Shown piece after piece: positions 54,173-64,000 of a stretch of DNA of 64,000 nt. The DNA comes from Chlorops oryzae (Eukaryota; Arthropoda; Insecta; Diptera; Chloropidae): NCBI GenBank assembly GCA_020466095.1, contig CM035808.1:81508779-81572778 (forward strand), given 5' to 3'. A program made the position numbers and the translations under genes. The notes beneath the pieces are model-generated. The model was given only the letters and a program-made list of their open reading frames with translations. It ran no database searches and was not told the DNA's origin. Each line of letters opens with the position of its first letter. Within the stretch, counting starts at the first letter, position 1.

Positions 54173-54430
54173 TGTTGAAATATATTAATTTGTCTATTTG
54201 TATGCCTATAAATATCAGTAGAAGCGCCACCTGCACAAATATGTAAGAATCAGGTGACATTTGATAATGTAACGAGTAGTCGGTAAATATGAGTTCAGTT
54301 GATTCTAAGATGTGAAAGAGCAAAGAAGTACCGCTCTAATTTCTATTAAATTAAAACTTAAATAAACTTTATAAACTATAAAACAAACGAAATCCACTTT
54401 ATTAAAAGGATGAAACAATTAATTTCAAGA
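54173..54430 (+). repeat. Copia 3' LTR (258 bp)
   Basis: Same length as the 5' LTR; the last bases are mutated to TTTCAAGA. The target duplication AACCT follows. Confidence 0.95.
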
Positions 54431-55048
54431 AACCTATTTTGCGAATTTGAAGATTCTACGCCTTTTACCTCGGAAGTTACGAAAAATCTTCATATGTGGG
54501 CGTGGCAGTGGGCGGGCCACATTAAATTTTTTTCCCACACCTTTCATTCGCCTTGGTCAACTTATATTGCGAATTTGAAGCTTCTACGCCTTTTACTTCA
54601 CAAGTTACGATAAGCCCTTATTTGTGGGCTTATTTGTGGGCGTGACTCGAAGAGGATGGCTTTCATATTTTTCCAGAACATGTCCCTTTTTGTAGTTTAC
54701 CAGCACACCAACTATCAATGAAATGTCTTGAGTGGTTCGCAAGTTACAAGCATTTTACTGAAAACACAATAAATTCATTTGTGGGCGTGGCAGTGGCTGG
54801 ATGTCTCCCCTTTTTACTAAGGATCATTTTCGGATCCCGATATACATGTGTGCCAAATTTCGACTTCATTGATTCAGCCGTTTCGGAGGAGATCCGACCA
54901 CGGACGGACGGACAGACGGACATGTCTAAATCGATTAAGTTTTTGATCCTGATCATTTCTATATATATTTGTCTATATCTCCGGAGCTTAATTCTCCCTG
55001 TAACAAGATTCGCACAAAACTAATATACCCCGCTTACGCTGGGTATAA
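54431..55048 (-). mobile_element. INE-1-like element, continuation after the copia insertion
   Basis: Two further array units are followed by the tail: CCAAATTTCGACTTCATTGA, a GGACGGACGGACAGACGGAC patch, ATGTCTAAATCGATT, TGATCCTGATCATTTCTATA and the terminal GCTTACGCTGGGTATAAAA. The block order is the INE-1/DINE-1 order, but the sequence is a different subfamily from 7545-9366. Confidence 0.6.
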
Positions 55049-55116
55049 AAAGGGCACCGTATACCAGGGAATATGACGCATTTTTGCAAGACATTTAGGA
55101 TAAGTAATTTTTTTTT

Positions 55117-55332
55117 ACCGAATGAAGGGGTCGCGCATTGACATATTTCTTCATATCTCTGGTGTTTGAAGTATGATTTTAAGAAGTGCTAGAATGGTGT
55201 GCCTGAGGTCACTGATTTTTATTAAGGTCACATTGCTATCCTTGCGACAAAAACACTGATGTACCAAATCCGAATGTAAACACCAAAAATATGAAAAAAT
55301 ATGTTAATGCGCGATCCTAACGTTTGGTATAA
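55117..55332. repeat. Short inverted-repeat element with ~55-bp arms
   Basis: GGTCGCGCATTGACATATTT at about 55128 is mirrored by AAATATGTTAATGCGCGATC at about 55298, and TCATATCTCTGGTGTTT by CACCAAAAATATGAAA. Arms are imperfect. No target duplication was seen. Confidence 0.5.
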
Positions 55333-56084
55333 ACAAAATACGTAGTAGTGTTGCCAAAATACGCCATATTCGCACACTGTTTTTTGCAATGGAAGTGGTG
55401 CGGTCTATTGTGCATTGTAAGTTATATCAAGTAAATGGCATCACTCATGAAAAAAATGTGAAGAAATTTTTTGTAAAGAATTTGTAGATCTACCTTAAAC
55501 AGACCAATTTTTAATGTTTAAACCACCAATTAAGCTTAAAAACGCGCAACTCCTTTTGTGATTACATTTGACCCTATATCAATATTTGACAACAACGGGA
55601 CTTTTGTTTATAGTCATAATCTGAACATCAAAACCAATTTTCAGCTGTTTGGGCAATATTTTATGCTTCAATGTCTAATTTAACTGTTTTTTTTCTGCTA
55701 CATGTTACGAAGTAGTATAATTTTTTGTCTTGCTAGATTAAAGCAAAAGTTTGATACACTGTTATGTGCACCGCGACTTAACCTTGTAAATTGAAAATAT
55801 ATTTTCTTACTCGATTAAAAGCCATCTAGTAGTGAAAAAACCAATGACAAAAATAAAAAAAATATATTTTTGCGTTGAAAATTGGCAATATGACATGAGG
55901 ACTGTAAGTGGCCTAGGGCAAGATGAAATTATTTCCTGCCTATGACGCTGTTGGCTTAAAATATTATAACAGCTGCCTCAAAACTTTTTCGCGCTGAGGA
56001 ATAAAAGAGCGTATCTTATACCAATAGATTAGAACTTTCAGAAAGCCAAGTTAAGCAATTTAAAGTTTTTTTAGTTAAGAATAA

Positions 56085-56440
56085 TTGGACCTTTCTTCTC
56101 TACGTCCCTCTCTTTCTCTCTCTTTTGCCCCCGCCTTCTCTATTTTGCTCTCTCCAAGTCACATCTGCTGTCCTTTTCTATCCCAAACTCTCACTCCTAC
56201 CCTCTCCTACCCTCTCCTTTACTCAACCCTTCTCTCCCTCTATTTAAATCTCTACCTATATCTGCCTCACTATCCTTCAAGCTCATTCTATCTTCATGTC
56301 TTTACTTCATTCTCCCCCTTTCTCTCATTCTTACTCCCTTCTTCCATATCACTCCCCCTCTCTCTCTTACACCCACTCTCTGGCTAGCTCTATTTCTCTC
56401 TATGTCTCTTCCCACCAGTAAACCTTCGCTCTTCTCTTTC
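56085..56440 (+). repeat. C/T-rich low-complexity tract
   Basis: About 350 bp of CTCTCTTTCTCTC-type pyrimidine-biased sequence. The open frame through it (Ser/Leu/Pro-rich) is compositional, not a gene. Confidence 0.8.
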
Positions 56441-56954
56441 CCTTGACGTTCAATAACCACAATTTTTCCGTCTTACAAACCACAAAGGCGTCTTCCGATT
56501 TTATGAAATGCAGCTCACTCATTTTCAAAATCACATGTATAGGTGCGAAATACTACTGTCTAAAAAATTTGTTTCCTCATACATTAGGAACCAAAACTTT
56601 AAAGATCCCTTTTGCCCCGCTTATGAAAAGGTTTATATTTAATCCATTCTCAATGTATTTAAACGTCCTATAAACAACTCTCACGTTAAGTTTAATCTTT
56701 GTTCGTGTTTTAGTTTTTGATATTTTGTGATATATCTATATTGTGCTTTTATATGCACTTATTTCTAGTGAATTGGCCGCACTTAATTTTTTTAAGTGTA
56801 TCAAATATATATAGGTTCCTTCAAATACATAGAGCTAATCCAAACCATTAAAACGAGAACATCGAAATAACATTGCAAGCTATTTTTGTTCTGAAACCTG
56901 AACGGCTTCATCGTTCCTCATTAATAGTAGTTCTCCTTTTGCTTTAACCACTGA

Positions 56955-57130
56955 TAAAATAATATATAGATGTCTCAGGCCAAAAAAAATATTGTCGCTT
57001 GCGATTCTATCCCAGCGAAAGAATTTTAGCAATCGGACAAATAAGGTTTTTTAATTTTGCATTCGGGAAGCAACAGAATTGATTCAGTATAAAACTGAAG
57101 TTATACAAATGTATGTATTTCTGTATGTAT
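56955..57130 (+). repeat. Third copy of the 11-kb inverted-repeat family
   Basis: ATAATATATAGATGTCTCA, then CCCAGCGAAAGAA, GCAATCGGACAAA and TTTTGCATTCGGGAAGCAAC correspond in order to 10998-11230, with more substitutions than between the two arms there. Confidence 0.65.
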
Positions 57131-58886
57131 CCGCCAGGCAAACATTTACCCAAACTTATCAATTGGAAGTAATTTGCGCCCGCAAACAAAAGGCTTGGAT
57201 CCAAACAGTGAAATTTTTTTGGAATTCAAGTGTAAATAACCAACACGGCTGCCTATTTAATCAATTGGATTTGAGATTGGAAATCATATAAATCCACGCA
57301 TTCGCATTAAATATTTTCCAAGCCTAAACAAGCAGTAATAATCCGATGTAGGCGGGTTCATCGCAGCGGCGAGCGATATTTTATTAATAAATTTTTTTTT
57401 TTTTTTAATACTCAGGTAGATAAAAATATAACATTTATTTAATATTTCAAAACTTATGCTGTGTTCTAACTAGGCCGGGTTAGGGTTATCGGCGAAACCC
57501 AGGGTTTCAAATCTCAAAACGCATATCAAAAAAATCATCTTACCCGAAAATATCACCCTGGGTTAACATTTAACTCTTAGGCTAGCGCAGAGTTGCATTT
57601 GAAGTTTTCAGTTACATTTGCTAACGCCGAGTACAAAAACCGAGTAGAAATTTAGGACGACACTGTCAGGAAGCTTTCATATGCAGAAAATGAGTGGGGA
57701 AGGATGCACGTACTTGGATATGTAAATTTTTTGTTGCGTCCAATATTCCTTTGGCTTTTTCAACTTCTTAAAACATTTCTAATGTAGAAAATTCCATTCT
57801 AATTTTTAATTTTTCGATCATAACTGACCCAAATAAGCCCATGCTAACGGTTTTTGCCAAACAGGCGAAAATTGGTTAAACTTCGAGAAGGTTTGGATCT
57901 TAATCACTTTGATTTAACCTTTTCTTTATCCGAAAATGTAAAAAAAGTACAAAAAGGTTTTAAGAACTATTCATTTGAGACATTCTAGAAATTGTCCTTT
58001 TTTTGCCATATAGGAATCCCATATATAAATAAGGGCTAATGCTGATTGCTCTCAAAAACGTGAGAACAAATAACGAAAAAGATAAAATTGTTATCTGATT
58101 TTATTGTTAGTTTTATTTAGATCAAAAACTAAAATAAATACTCAGCACAGTTCTTCTTATACAAAATAATATTATTAAAACTCAACGTTGTATGTTCAAA
58201 TGCAGGTACAAAGCATTACCGACAATAGTTTTGTTAACTTGCTGCCCATTATAGTTAAAGGCTTTCTTTCTTTCTCATGGTTTTTAACTTTTTGGTATTT
58301 AAAGGTCCATTAAGGACCTCCAAAAAAAAATTTTTTAAAGAACCAGTTGCAAAGTGACTATTGTGGGCCTTATTTAGTCCACTCAATAAACTTTTTTCCA
58401 CAATGTTTTATTCGGAATACAACAAATCCAGGGTTTTTCTCCCAAACTTTTTACTTTAAATAATGTCCGACTTTTGGTATCGGCATCAAGACTTTACAAA
58501 ATTATCAACAACTTTTAAAAATCCGTCGTTCTTCTCCTGCAAAATTAGATCCAGCACGTTGTTTTCACTTCTGCCGAATTTGTCAGACGATTACTATTCG
58601 CCAAGCTTAGCAACCGACGCAATTGTTTTTGGTTTGTGAAGTAAATACGAAGTTTCACCACTTCAAAAGTAGTGCAGAAGTAGTGAACTTTCCGGCTGGG
58701 TCATATGACGTTAGTAAACCTTTACTCGCTCGAAGCTGATATATCTATAGTGAGAACATAGCATTAAAGGACTAGAACTAGCGAAAATATTTCTGATTTT
58801 TTTTTTTTAATTTATAAACGACTTTTAGGGGTCGCTGCCAGCGTTCAAAATTTTCCACATAAACTTCAAATTAAAATTTGTTTGAT

Positions 58887-59237
58887 TCATAATAGATATT
58901 TTCGATACAAGTGTCGAAATGAAGCTTTTTTTTTGCACGAGTGGTAAATGTTGTAAAACGAGGCGCAGCCGAGTTTTACAATACTGCACACAATAGACAT
59001 TGATCCAATTGAAACGACATCAAGTTCAGCATAATTCAAAGTGGCAATATACGAAAATGCTGCACGTTCCAAAATAATATTTCTGTTTCTCGAAGCTCTC
59101 AAGCGAGCCATATTATTTCTAACGGTTTCATTTATATCACGATGCTGTGCATCACTTTGCAATGCTCGAGCAGCCGCATATAATGTTACGTTAGGTGTAC
59201 GGCGCCCCAATGCAGAACGACGATGTCCGCGGGGCAT
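58887..59237 (-). pseudogene. Helitron helicase-like protein, N-terminal fragment
   Basis: From ATG at 59237: MPRGHRRSALGRRTPN, AARALQSDAQHRDINETVRN, MARLRASRNRN, and AFSYIATLNYAELDVVSIGS followed by MSIVCSIVKLG. A basic start, repeated R/M-A-R-L-R motifs and the F-x-Y-x-x-x-x-x-Y-x-x-x-x-x-V-x-I-G-x-M-x-x-V-C segment are the beginning of insect Helitron Rep/helicase proteins. The expected second Cys of the last motif is lost and the frame leaves the family after about 95 residues, so Rep and helicase domains are absent. Confidence 0.6.
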
Positions 59238-59252
59238 TTTTACCACAAACAA

Positions 59253-60589
59253 TTTAAATGAATATTCCCGAGGAATTTTATCTCGAGAAAATTTTCTCCG
59301 CCGGAAAATGGAAGTCTTTTAAGCCTCCAACTAAGAAAAGAAAGCGATGGCCTTTGCTTAAAATAATTTGAAGTTCTTACTTCATTTATATTACCTTCCC
59401 AGTGTTCTTTGAATGGGAGAATTTTTTCCAAATCCGCACCAAAAAATTTCTCAAGAGTATGTAGACTCAGGCTGAATGGTTCACAGATTCTTGATGGAAT
59501 ATATTGAATACAAATCAAATGTTCATAAAACAAAATAACAATTAAAATTATGAAAATCGATTTCCAAACATTAAAACGAACACTTTCTTTAAATTTTCTC
59601 CGCGAAAAATGGAAGTCTACAAAGCCAATAACTAAGAAAAGAAACGATGACCTTTGCTTCATATTACCTTCCCAGTGTTCTTTGTTCACAAATTCTTGCT
59701 GAAATATATTTTGGAATAACATATATATACAAATCTAATTTCGACAAATGTAGTGAATAACGAAATCAATATCGAGTCGATATTATCGACAGTTTTCTTA
59801 CAATTCACAAAAATGCTGATATCTCACGACGCACGCACCAATGTCGCACACGCATCACCCTGCAAGCATTTGGAAGATGTTTGGAAGAACGTTCGTCCAG
59901 AAGATGTTTAGGCGATTCTTCTGGAAGAAGGTTTGTCCAGAAGATGTTTAGGCGATTCTTCTGGAAGAAGGTTAGACGATGTTTTTCATTTCATACCAAC
60001 AATTCAATAGCAAACACGTGCATCGCCGAATCATCTTGTGGAAGAATCGCCTAAACATCTTCTAGACGACCGTAATACGAACGTTTGCAGTGGAAATTTC
60101 CACTCCAGGTCTAACGTCCTATCTGCGAATCTTCTCCGCGATTAAAAAAGGGAATCTTCTCCGCGATGAAGAAGCGAATCCTCTCCGCGAATCGCTTTCG
60201 ACCGGACAAATTCTCACAGCTATGATCCGAAAGCGATTCTTAAGCAACTGTTGCGGCGAACAAAACGTTCGCGGCCGCGAACCGCATTCGGATCTTCCGC
60301 AACTGAAAATGCTTGCAGGGCAATGTCGCATATAGCTTAAAACATTCAGGCAGACTTCACCTTTCAAACAAAAAAAACTGCATGCAAATCGGTTCAGCCA
60401 GTGCCGAGAAAGTTCAACACAAACACATTTCGCAACATTATTTTATATATAAAGATTTCTAGTATGTCGGTACAAAAAATGCGAAACCGGTTTTAAAGTT
60501 CCATTATGCAGAAGAAGCTGGTGCTTTGTTTAAAGAGAGTACTATATATAAAAAGAGCAGGCTAGCTAACTTACAGCCAGAAGAAAAAA
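59253..60589. other. Repeat-rich non-coding stretch beside the Helitron fragment
   Basis: A ~100-bp block (GGAAAATGGAAGTC, AACTAAGAAAAGAAA, ACCTTCCCAGTGTTCTTTG) occurs at 59292-59413 and 59600-59684. At 59885-60060, GTCCAGAAGATGTTTAGGCG with ATTCTTCTGGAAGAAGG is repeated twice and then inverted (GAATCGCCTAAACATCTTCT), giving a strong hairpin. 60130-60200 has three TCCGCGA-type repeats. 60380-60472 (AATCGGTTCAGCCAGTGCCG, ACACATTTCGCAACATTATT, ending TTTCTAG) resembles a Helitron/Helentron 3' end with a CTAG terminus. Confidence 0.45.
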
Positions 60590-61085
60590 GTCATAAAAGG
60601 AATCAAACATTTACAGTGGTGCTGTTGCTCTAAACATACTCCTCCCGTTGGAGACTCATTTCCTTCAACATCACGCACTGGAAGCAAGCACAGCTTGTTG
60701 ATGGCTCTTCTTTTTGTTCCACTAGCAGTTCTTAGAATGGCCACGCGAGCTATCAAATCCTTTCCCTGGACGAGTTCTTAAACTTTCGCTAGCAGCCATT
60801 TTAATGGTGGAAGGTTCTCATCTTTGATAAGGACGATGCCATTGGTCTGAATGGCAGACTGGTTCGTGCGCCACTTTGTACGTTGTTTAAATAGACTAAG
60901 GTTCTCCTCACTCCAGCGTTTCCAAAAAACCTGCTGCAAACATGTTACCCGCTGCCAACGATCAAGCCTTTTTAAGTTGATATGAGTAACATCAGGTTCA
61001 GAAAATGATGTGAAAGGCGCTTCAATTAAGAAGTGAGCAGGAGTTAAAACATTTAGATCAGCAGGATCTTCTGACACTGCACATT
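60590..61085 (-). pseudogene. BEL/Pao pol C-terminal (DUF5641) fragment
   Basis: SEDPADLNVLTPAHFLIEAP, NLKRLDRWQRVTCLQQVFWK, RWSEENLSLFKQRTKW and GIVLIKDENLPPLKW are the end of a BEL/Pao polyprotein. After a frame break near 60765, MIARVAILRTASGTKRRAIN and KLCLLPV complete it. The sequence just upstream on the minus strand (CGGCCC, about 61091) suggests the end of the preceding S-R-P motif with a small indel, after which similarity is lost. It belongs to a different BEL lineage from the intact element. Confidence 0.85.
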
Positions 61086-61356
61086 GGGCCGGAAAGCCTT
61101 ATTTTTGGTCAAAAGTCTTTTTTGAGCTTTGGTTAAAGGGAGTATGCCATCCTTTTAAGAATTTCTTAAGGCATATTCTTCCTTTATATGGTGATCTTAT
61201 TTTAACTGGTAGGTTTTTTACTGCGTTTTAAAATGAAATGTTCGTAAATTTTCTTTGGTGAATAACTTGACAAACTTTTTTGTTTTTTTCGGAACCAAAG
61301 CAAAAAAGTCAATAAGTGCTGTTGTGTTTTGAGAGATTTTTAAGCAACCAAGAAGT
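61086..61356. other. Left flank of Gypsy-C
   Basis: AT-rich, no recognised feature. It separates the BEL fragment from the LTR of Gypsy-C. The bases just before the LTR are GAAGT, which would be the target duplication to look for beyond the window. Confidence 0.5.
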
Positions 61357-62103
61357 TGTTGTGAGTCAACATTCGACTCACGAGCATTCAATTATTATGC
61401 ACGATGGTCACCTTTATAAGAATATACCGAAATATAGCAAAACGACTTCAACACAAATGAAAGAACAACAACAACAACAACCAATCCAAGCTTAAATGCG
61501 AAATATGATCAATGTTGGCACACGACCAGAGAGGCGAGTAGTAATACTTGATAAGCGAATTTCCGAACGCAAGGAAATTCAGACAACACCTGGCGAAAGT
61601 GCTTATGCGGCAAGTGTGACATCTGGTGAGCTCGAAAATCAATTAGGCAAAAGCAAATCGACAAGCACAGGTCAACTATTGCGACAGGTAGCGATTGGGA
61701 AATCGTAAAAGCGGTCAACATTGAACCTACGCAGCAACTTCGGGAAAAATCGTCTGACAGCAATTGCGAAATCAACAATGCGGCATCAGCGGTTTCATTC
61801 TATATAAACGGAAGATCGATTTGGAGAAGAGGAACTCTTTGCGGAAGACCAGTTTGTGACAGTCCCAACTCGACTCGTATGTACTCACCAGTGGCAACAG
61901 CGATTAGAGCGTGGACTTGGAGAATAGGGAATTAGGGAAGTTTTAAGAGTAAATGTAAGGAGATAGCATTAATAACATTGTGAAATAAAAAAGGATTAAA
62001 TAAAGGATATTATAACGCATAATTCTTGAGTCCTCTTTATTTTCACAAAGGATTTTAGGCATTATGTTCATAGGGAACATATCACTTGCGTAGAATCACA
62101 ACA
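61357..62103 (+). repeat. Gypsy-C 5' LTR (747 bp)
   Basis: Starts TGTTGTGAGTC and ends ATCACAACA; TGTTGTGA and TCACAACA are perfect inverted repeats. AATAAA signals lie near 61982-62001. A primer binding site follows five bases later. The partner LTR is outside the window. Confidence 0.88.
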
Positions 62104-62107
62104 TTTT

Positions 62108-62129
62108 TGGCGCAGCCGGTGTTCGACTG
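62108..62129 (+). promoter_or_regulatory. Gypsy-C primer binding site
   Basis: TGGCGCAGCCGGTGTTCGAC lies just inside the 5' LTR. It resembles the complement of a tRNA 3' end with the CCA tail, of the TGGCGCAG type that pairs with serine tRNA in several insect gypsy elements. The tRNA identity is inferred. Confidence 0.7.
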
Positions 62130-62667
62130 ACTTTCAGTTGGATACGAACCAAGGCTCAAAACTTTCAAAAGAGTTAACCTGAAAATTTTTGAAGTACGAA
62201 GTGCGAAAAAATAAAAGAGTTCAGTTGAAGCGGAACCTTGCAGGTTTTAAAAAATTGGTAAACAAAAACCGAAAAAGCCGAACTCCAAAATTCGTAATTC
62301 ATACCGCAAAAACAATTAAGATAACTCAAACAAAGTCAAATTTGCCCGAAGACGTTTGTTAACGTATTCGGCCGATTTTTCTTTTATAAAGTTTTAATCC
62401 TTGCAGTAAAAATATTTTTTTTTTAACGCTTTGTGAAGACAAAAAGGATAATATAACTGGTAAAATTTAAATATCAACGGTAGCGGCAACAGAAGAATTA
62501 AAAAGGAAAAATAAATCATACGAGCAAACATCAAAATGGTGAGTAGATACATTTAAAAAACATTTTAACCGCAAAGAGTCCCTTTTGAAGAATTAGAAAG
62601 GTGAAGTCAGAAAATCGGGCAGTCAGAAATCGACAGAACGTCAGTAGTATCAACAATAACAGTGAAA

Positions 62668-63849
62668 ATGAAAAGTTCTCCTCCGACAGATGAGGTTATG
62701 GAAAAGGTTGTTATCTTATTGCCATGTTTTTCAGGCCAAGACCACCCAGAATTAAGCTCCGACTTGGAGAAATTTTTAATGGGGTTAGAGTTGCTGAGAA
62801 GCATAACACAAAATGTGGACGAGCAAGACATAATAAAATGCGTAAAACAGAGACTATCAGGATCAGCTTACTACGAAACTAGTCAGAAAAACTTCAGCAG
62901 TGTAGAAGAACTTGGGAACTTTATAAGGAAAATTTTTGTAAAACGTAGAAGCTTAGAAGCAATTAGATTTGAAATAGAAAATGCCGCTGAACATTTAAAT
63001 GAAAAGGCATCATCGTTTGGAGAAAGGATAGAGTCCTTGCTAAAAGAAGCCGAAAAATTAATAAGGGAGTCATGGAGTGCATCTGAGGCAGTATCTGCAC
63101 TTAGCGAGTACCAAAAGCTGGCTAAAAATAAGTTCATTTTCGGAGTAAAGGATCAGTGTATGCAACTCCGGCTAGAAGGCCATAGGGATAAGCCTCTCTC
63201 ATTTTTGATTAAAATAGCAGAAGACTCAGAAAACCTTTATGCAGAAAATAGCAAGTTCAATCAAATTTTTAACATTCCGCAAACAATTATTTGCTCTTTT
63301 TGTAATGTGGCAGGCCATACACGAGATATTTGCCAGCAGAGGAGAAATACCCCTTTTTGCATTATTTGCCTTGAATATGGCCATGAGCAGAATGCAAATT
63401 GCAGTGAGAATAGAACAGAGCCAAGATTTGACCGATTAGCCTGCACGTATTGTGGGAAAGAAGGTCATTTAGAAATTAAATGTTTTGGCAGGCTTAGAAA
63501 TCTATTTTGCAATATATGTCAAATGAAAGGCCACGAAAGTAACAAATTTTGTAAAAGTTGGCAAGATGAAAATAATATGAAAGAAATTCAACTCCTGAAT
63601 ATAGCACCATCTAGAAGAGACGCAATTGAAAATAGGAAAGAAAATTTTAATCAAAATCAGTCCTACAATCATCAATTTTCACCACATACTGGTTCGAATA
63701 GTTTCATAAATGATTTTTCTCAAAATAACCGCAGGGATATTCAATGCTACAAATGTTCTCAAGTTGGGCACACAGCGAGATTTTGTAATATGCAACAAGA
63801 AAGGGATAATAACCAGGGAAACGCCCAGCGGCCCGGTCAAGGCCCGTAG
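62668..63849 (+). CDS. gag: Gypsy-C gag with five zinc knuckles, intact
   Basis: ATG at 62668 (MKSSPPTDEV) gives 393 residues. The N-terminal half is a capsid-like helical domain (ILLPCFSGQDHPELSSDLEK, then RLSGSAYYETSQKNF). From residue about 210 there are five Cys-His knuckles: CSFCNVAGHTRDIC, CIICLEYGHEQNANC, CTYCGKEGHLEIKC, CNICQMKGHESNKFC and CYKCSQVGHTARFC. Three have the canonical C-x2-C-x4-H-x4-C spacing; two have five residues before the last Cys. The protein ends in a Gln/Asn/Pro-rich tail. Pol should follow after 63850 but only about 150 bp remain in the window. A GTGAGT splice-donor-like site just after an ATG (62535) lies in the leader. Confidence 0.85.
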   Translation: MKSSPPTDEVMEKVVILLPCFSGQDHPELSSDLEKFLMGLELLRSITQNVDEQDIIKCVKQRLSGSAYYETSQKNFSSVEELGNFIRKIFVKRRSLEAIRFEIENAAEHLNEKASSFGERIESLLKEAEKLIRESWSASEAVSALSEYQKLAKNKFIFGVKDQCMQLRLEGHRDKPLSFLIKIAEDSENLYAENSKFNQIFNIPQTIICSFCNVAGHTRDICQQRRNTPFCIICLEYGHEQNANCSENRTEPRFDRLACTYCGKEGHLEIKCFGRLRNLFCNICQMKGHESNKFCKSWQDENNMKEIQLLNIAPSRRDAIENRKENFNQNQSYNHQFSPHTGSNSFINDFSQNNRRDIQCYKCSQVGHTARFCNMQQERDNNQGNAQRPGQGP

Positions 63850-64000
63850 CAAAAAAAGCAAAGCAAAGCAAAAAAAAAAGTCCCAGAGCAAGGGGAAAAC
63901 ACGACTTGCTTGAGCGGAAGTCAAAATCCAAGAGAGCTCTTTATTTCTTCTATTCTAACAATTCAGTTCTTTCTTAGGTCGGTAAGTATTACATCGATAT

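Larger units (their letters stand above)
46962..54430 (+). mobile_element. Full-length copia (Ty1) element, 7,469 bp including a nested transposon, dead
   Basis: 258-bp LTRs at 46962-47219 and 54173-54430, bounded TGTTGAAA and TTTCAACA (TTTCAAGA in the 3' copy). The target duplication AACCT lies at 46957-46961 and 54431-54435. The primer site TGGTAGCAGAG directly follows the 5' LTR (47220). Purine tract AAGGAGG precedes the 3' LTR. LTRs differ at about 11 of 258 positions by eye. Gag is split by a DNA transposon (47777-50454), and the pol frame has many stops. Confidence 0.95.
55049..58886. other. 3.8-kb stretch without recognised genes
   Basis: Holds a small hairpin element (55117-55332), a pyrimidine-rich tract (56085-56440), a diverged copy of the long inverted-repeat family (56955-57130), and an AACCCAGGGT/CACCCTGGGTT inverted pair near 57500-57565. 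The rest is AT-rich sequence with no domain-bearing frame. Confidence 0.5.

Noticed and set aside
56085..56387. 100-codon Ser/Leu/Pro-rich frame
   Set aside because: Product of a pyrimidine-rich tract that lacks stops by composition.

Overview
This window is AT-rich eukaryotic nuclear DNA from an insect, most likely a higher fly. A tephritid-type fruit fly would fit, but the species cannot be fixed from the sequence. It reads as a retrotransposon graveyard inside one host gene. Two minus-strand exons, at 45234-45367 and 3658-3832, carry the two halves of a fibronectin type III (FN3) domain resembling the Sidestep family of immunoglobulin-superfamily cell-surface proteins. Both have consensus splice sites, and both meet in phase 0. 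Everything between them (41,401 bp) is then a single intron, and almost all recognisable content of the window is transposable elements in or beside it.

Layout by position. 1-1870: a possible LTR-element end, a DUF4371 (hAT-derived) fragment and a 516-bp MITE with a TA target duplication. 3658-3832: host exon. 4.5-9.9 kb: 0.54-kb inverted arms around a decayed Jockey-type LINE and an INE-1/DINE-1-like element holding a ~100-bp tandem array and a GACA microsatellite. 10.5-12.3 kb: a second long inverted repeat. 11.5-25.07 kb: two copies of a tandemly duplicated ~3-kb unit. The first copy carries a hAT MITE (TSD GTCAAAAA), which itself carries an intact BEL/Pao element (TSD TACAT, identical LTRs). 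24.5-30.6 kb: a dead Ty3/gypsy element, 'Gypsy-A' (TSD CTGGT), with a fold-back-like insertion in gag. 30.9-34.8 kb: a dead PHD-finger LINE. 35.0-41.8 kb: an almost pristine Ty3/gypsy element, 'Gypsy-B' (TSD ATAC, one LTR mismatch), with two extra ORFs upstream of gag. One of these encodes a small protein with a myristoylation-like N-terminus and one membrane segment. 44.3-44.9 kb: a fold-back MITE. 45.2 kb: host exon. 46.4-55.0 kb: an INE-1-like element split by a full-length dead copia element (TSD AACCT), which is itself split by a DNA transposon encoding a DUF7869-type protein (TIRs, TSD GTAT). 58.9-61.1 kb: Helitron and BEL/Pao fragments. 61.4-64 kb: the 5' LTR, primer binding site and intact five-knuckle gag of a third gypsy-type element, 'Gypsy-C', which runs off the window.

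The elements are not a functional pathway, but their nesting gives relative ages. The hAT MITE entered a duplicated unit before BEL entered the MITE. Copia entered an INE-like repeat, and the DUF7869 element later entered copia gag. BEL (0 of 340 LTR mismatches) and Gypsy-B (1 of 547) look recent; copia (about 11 of 258) is older. These counts were made by eye. No bacterial-type operons, CRISPR arrays, rRNA or convincing tRNA genes were seen.
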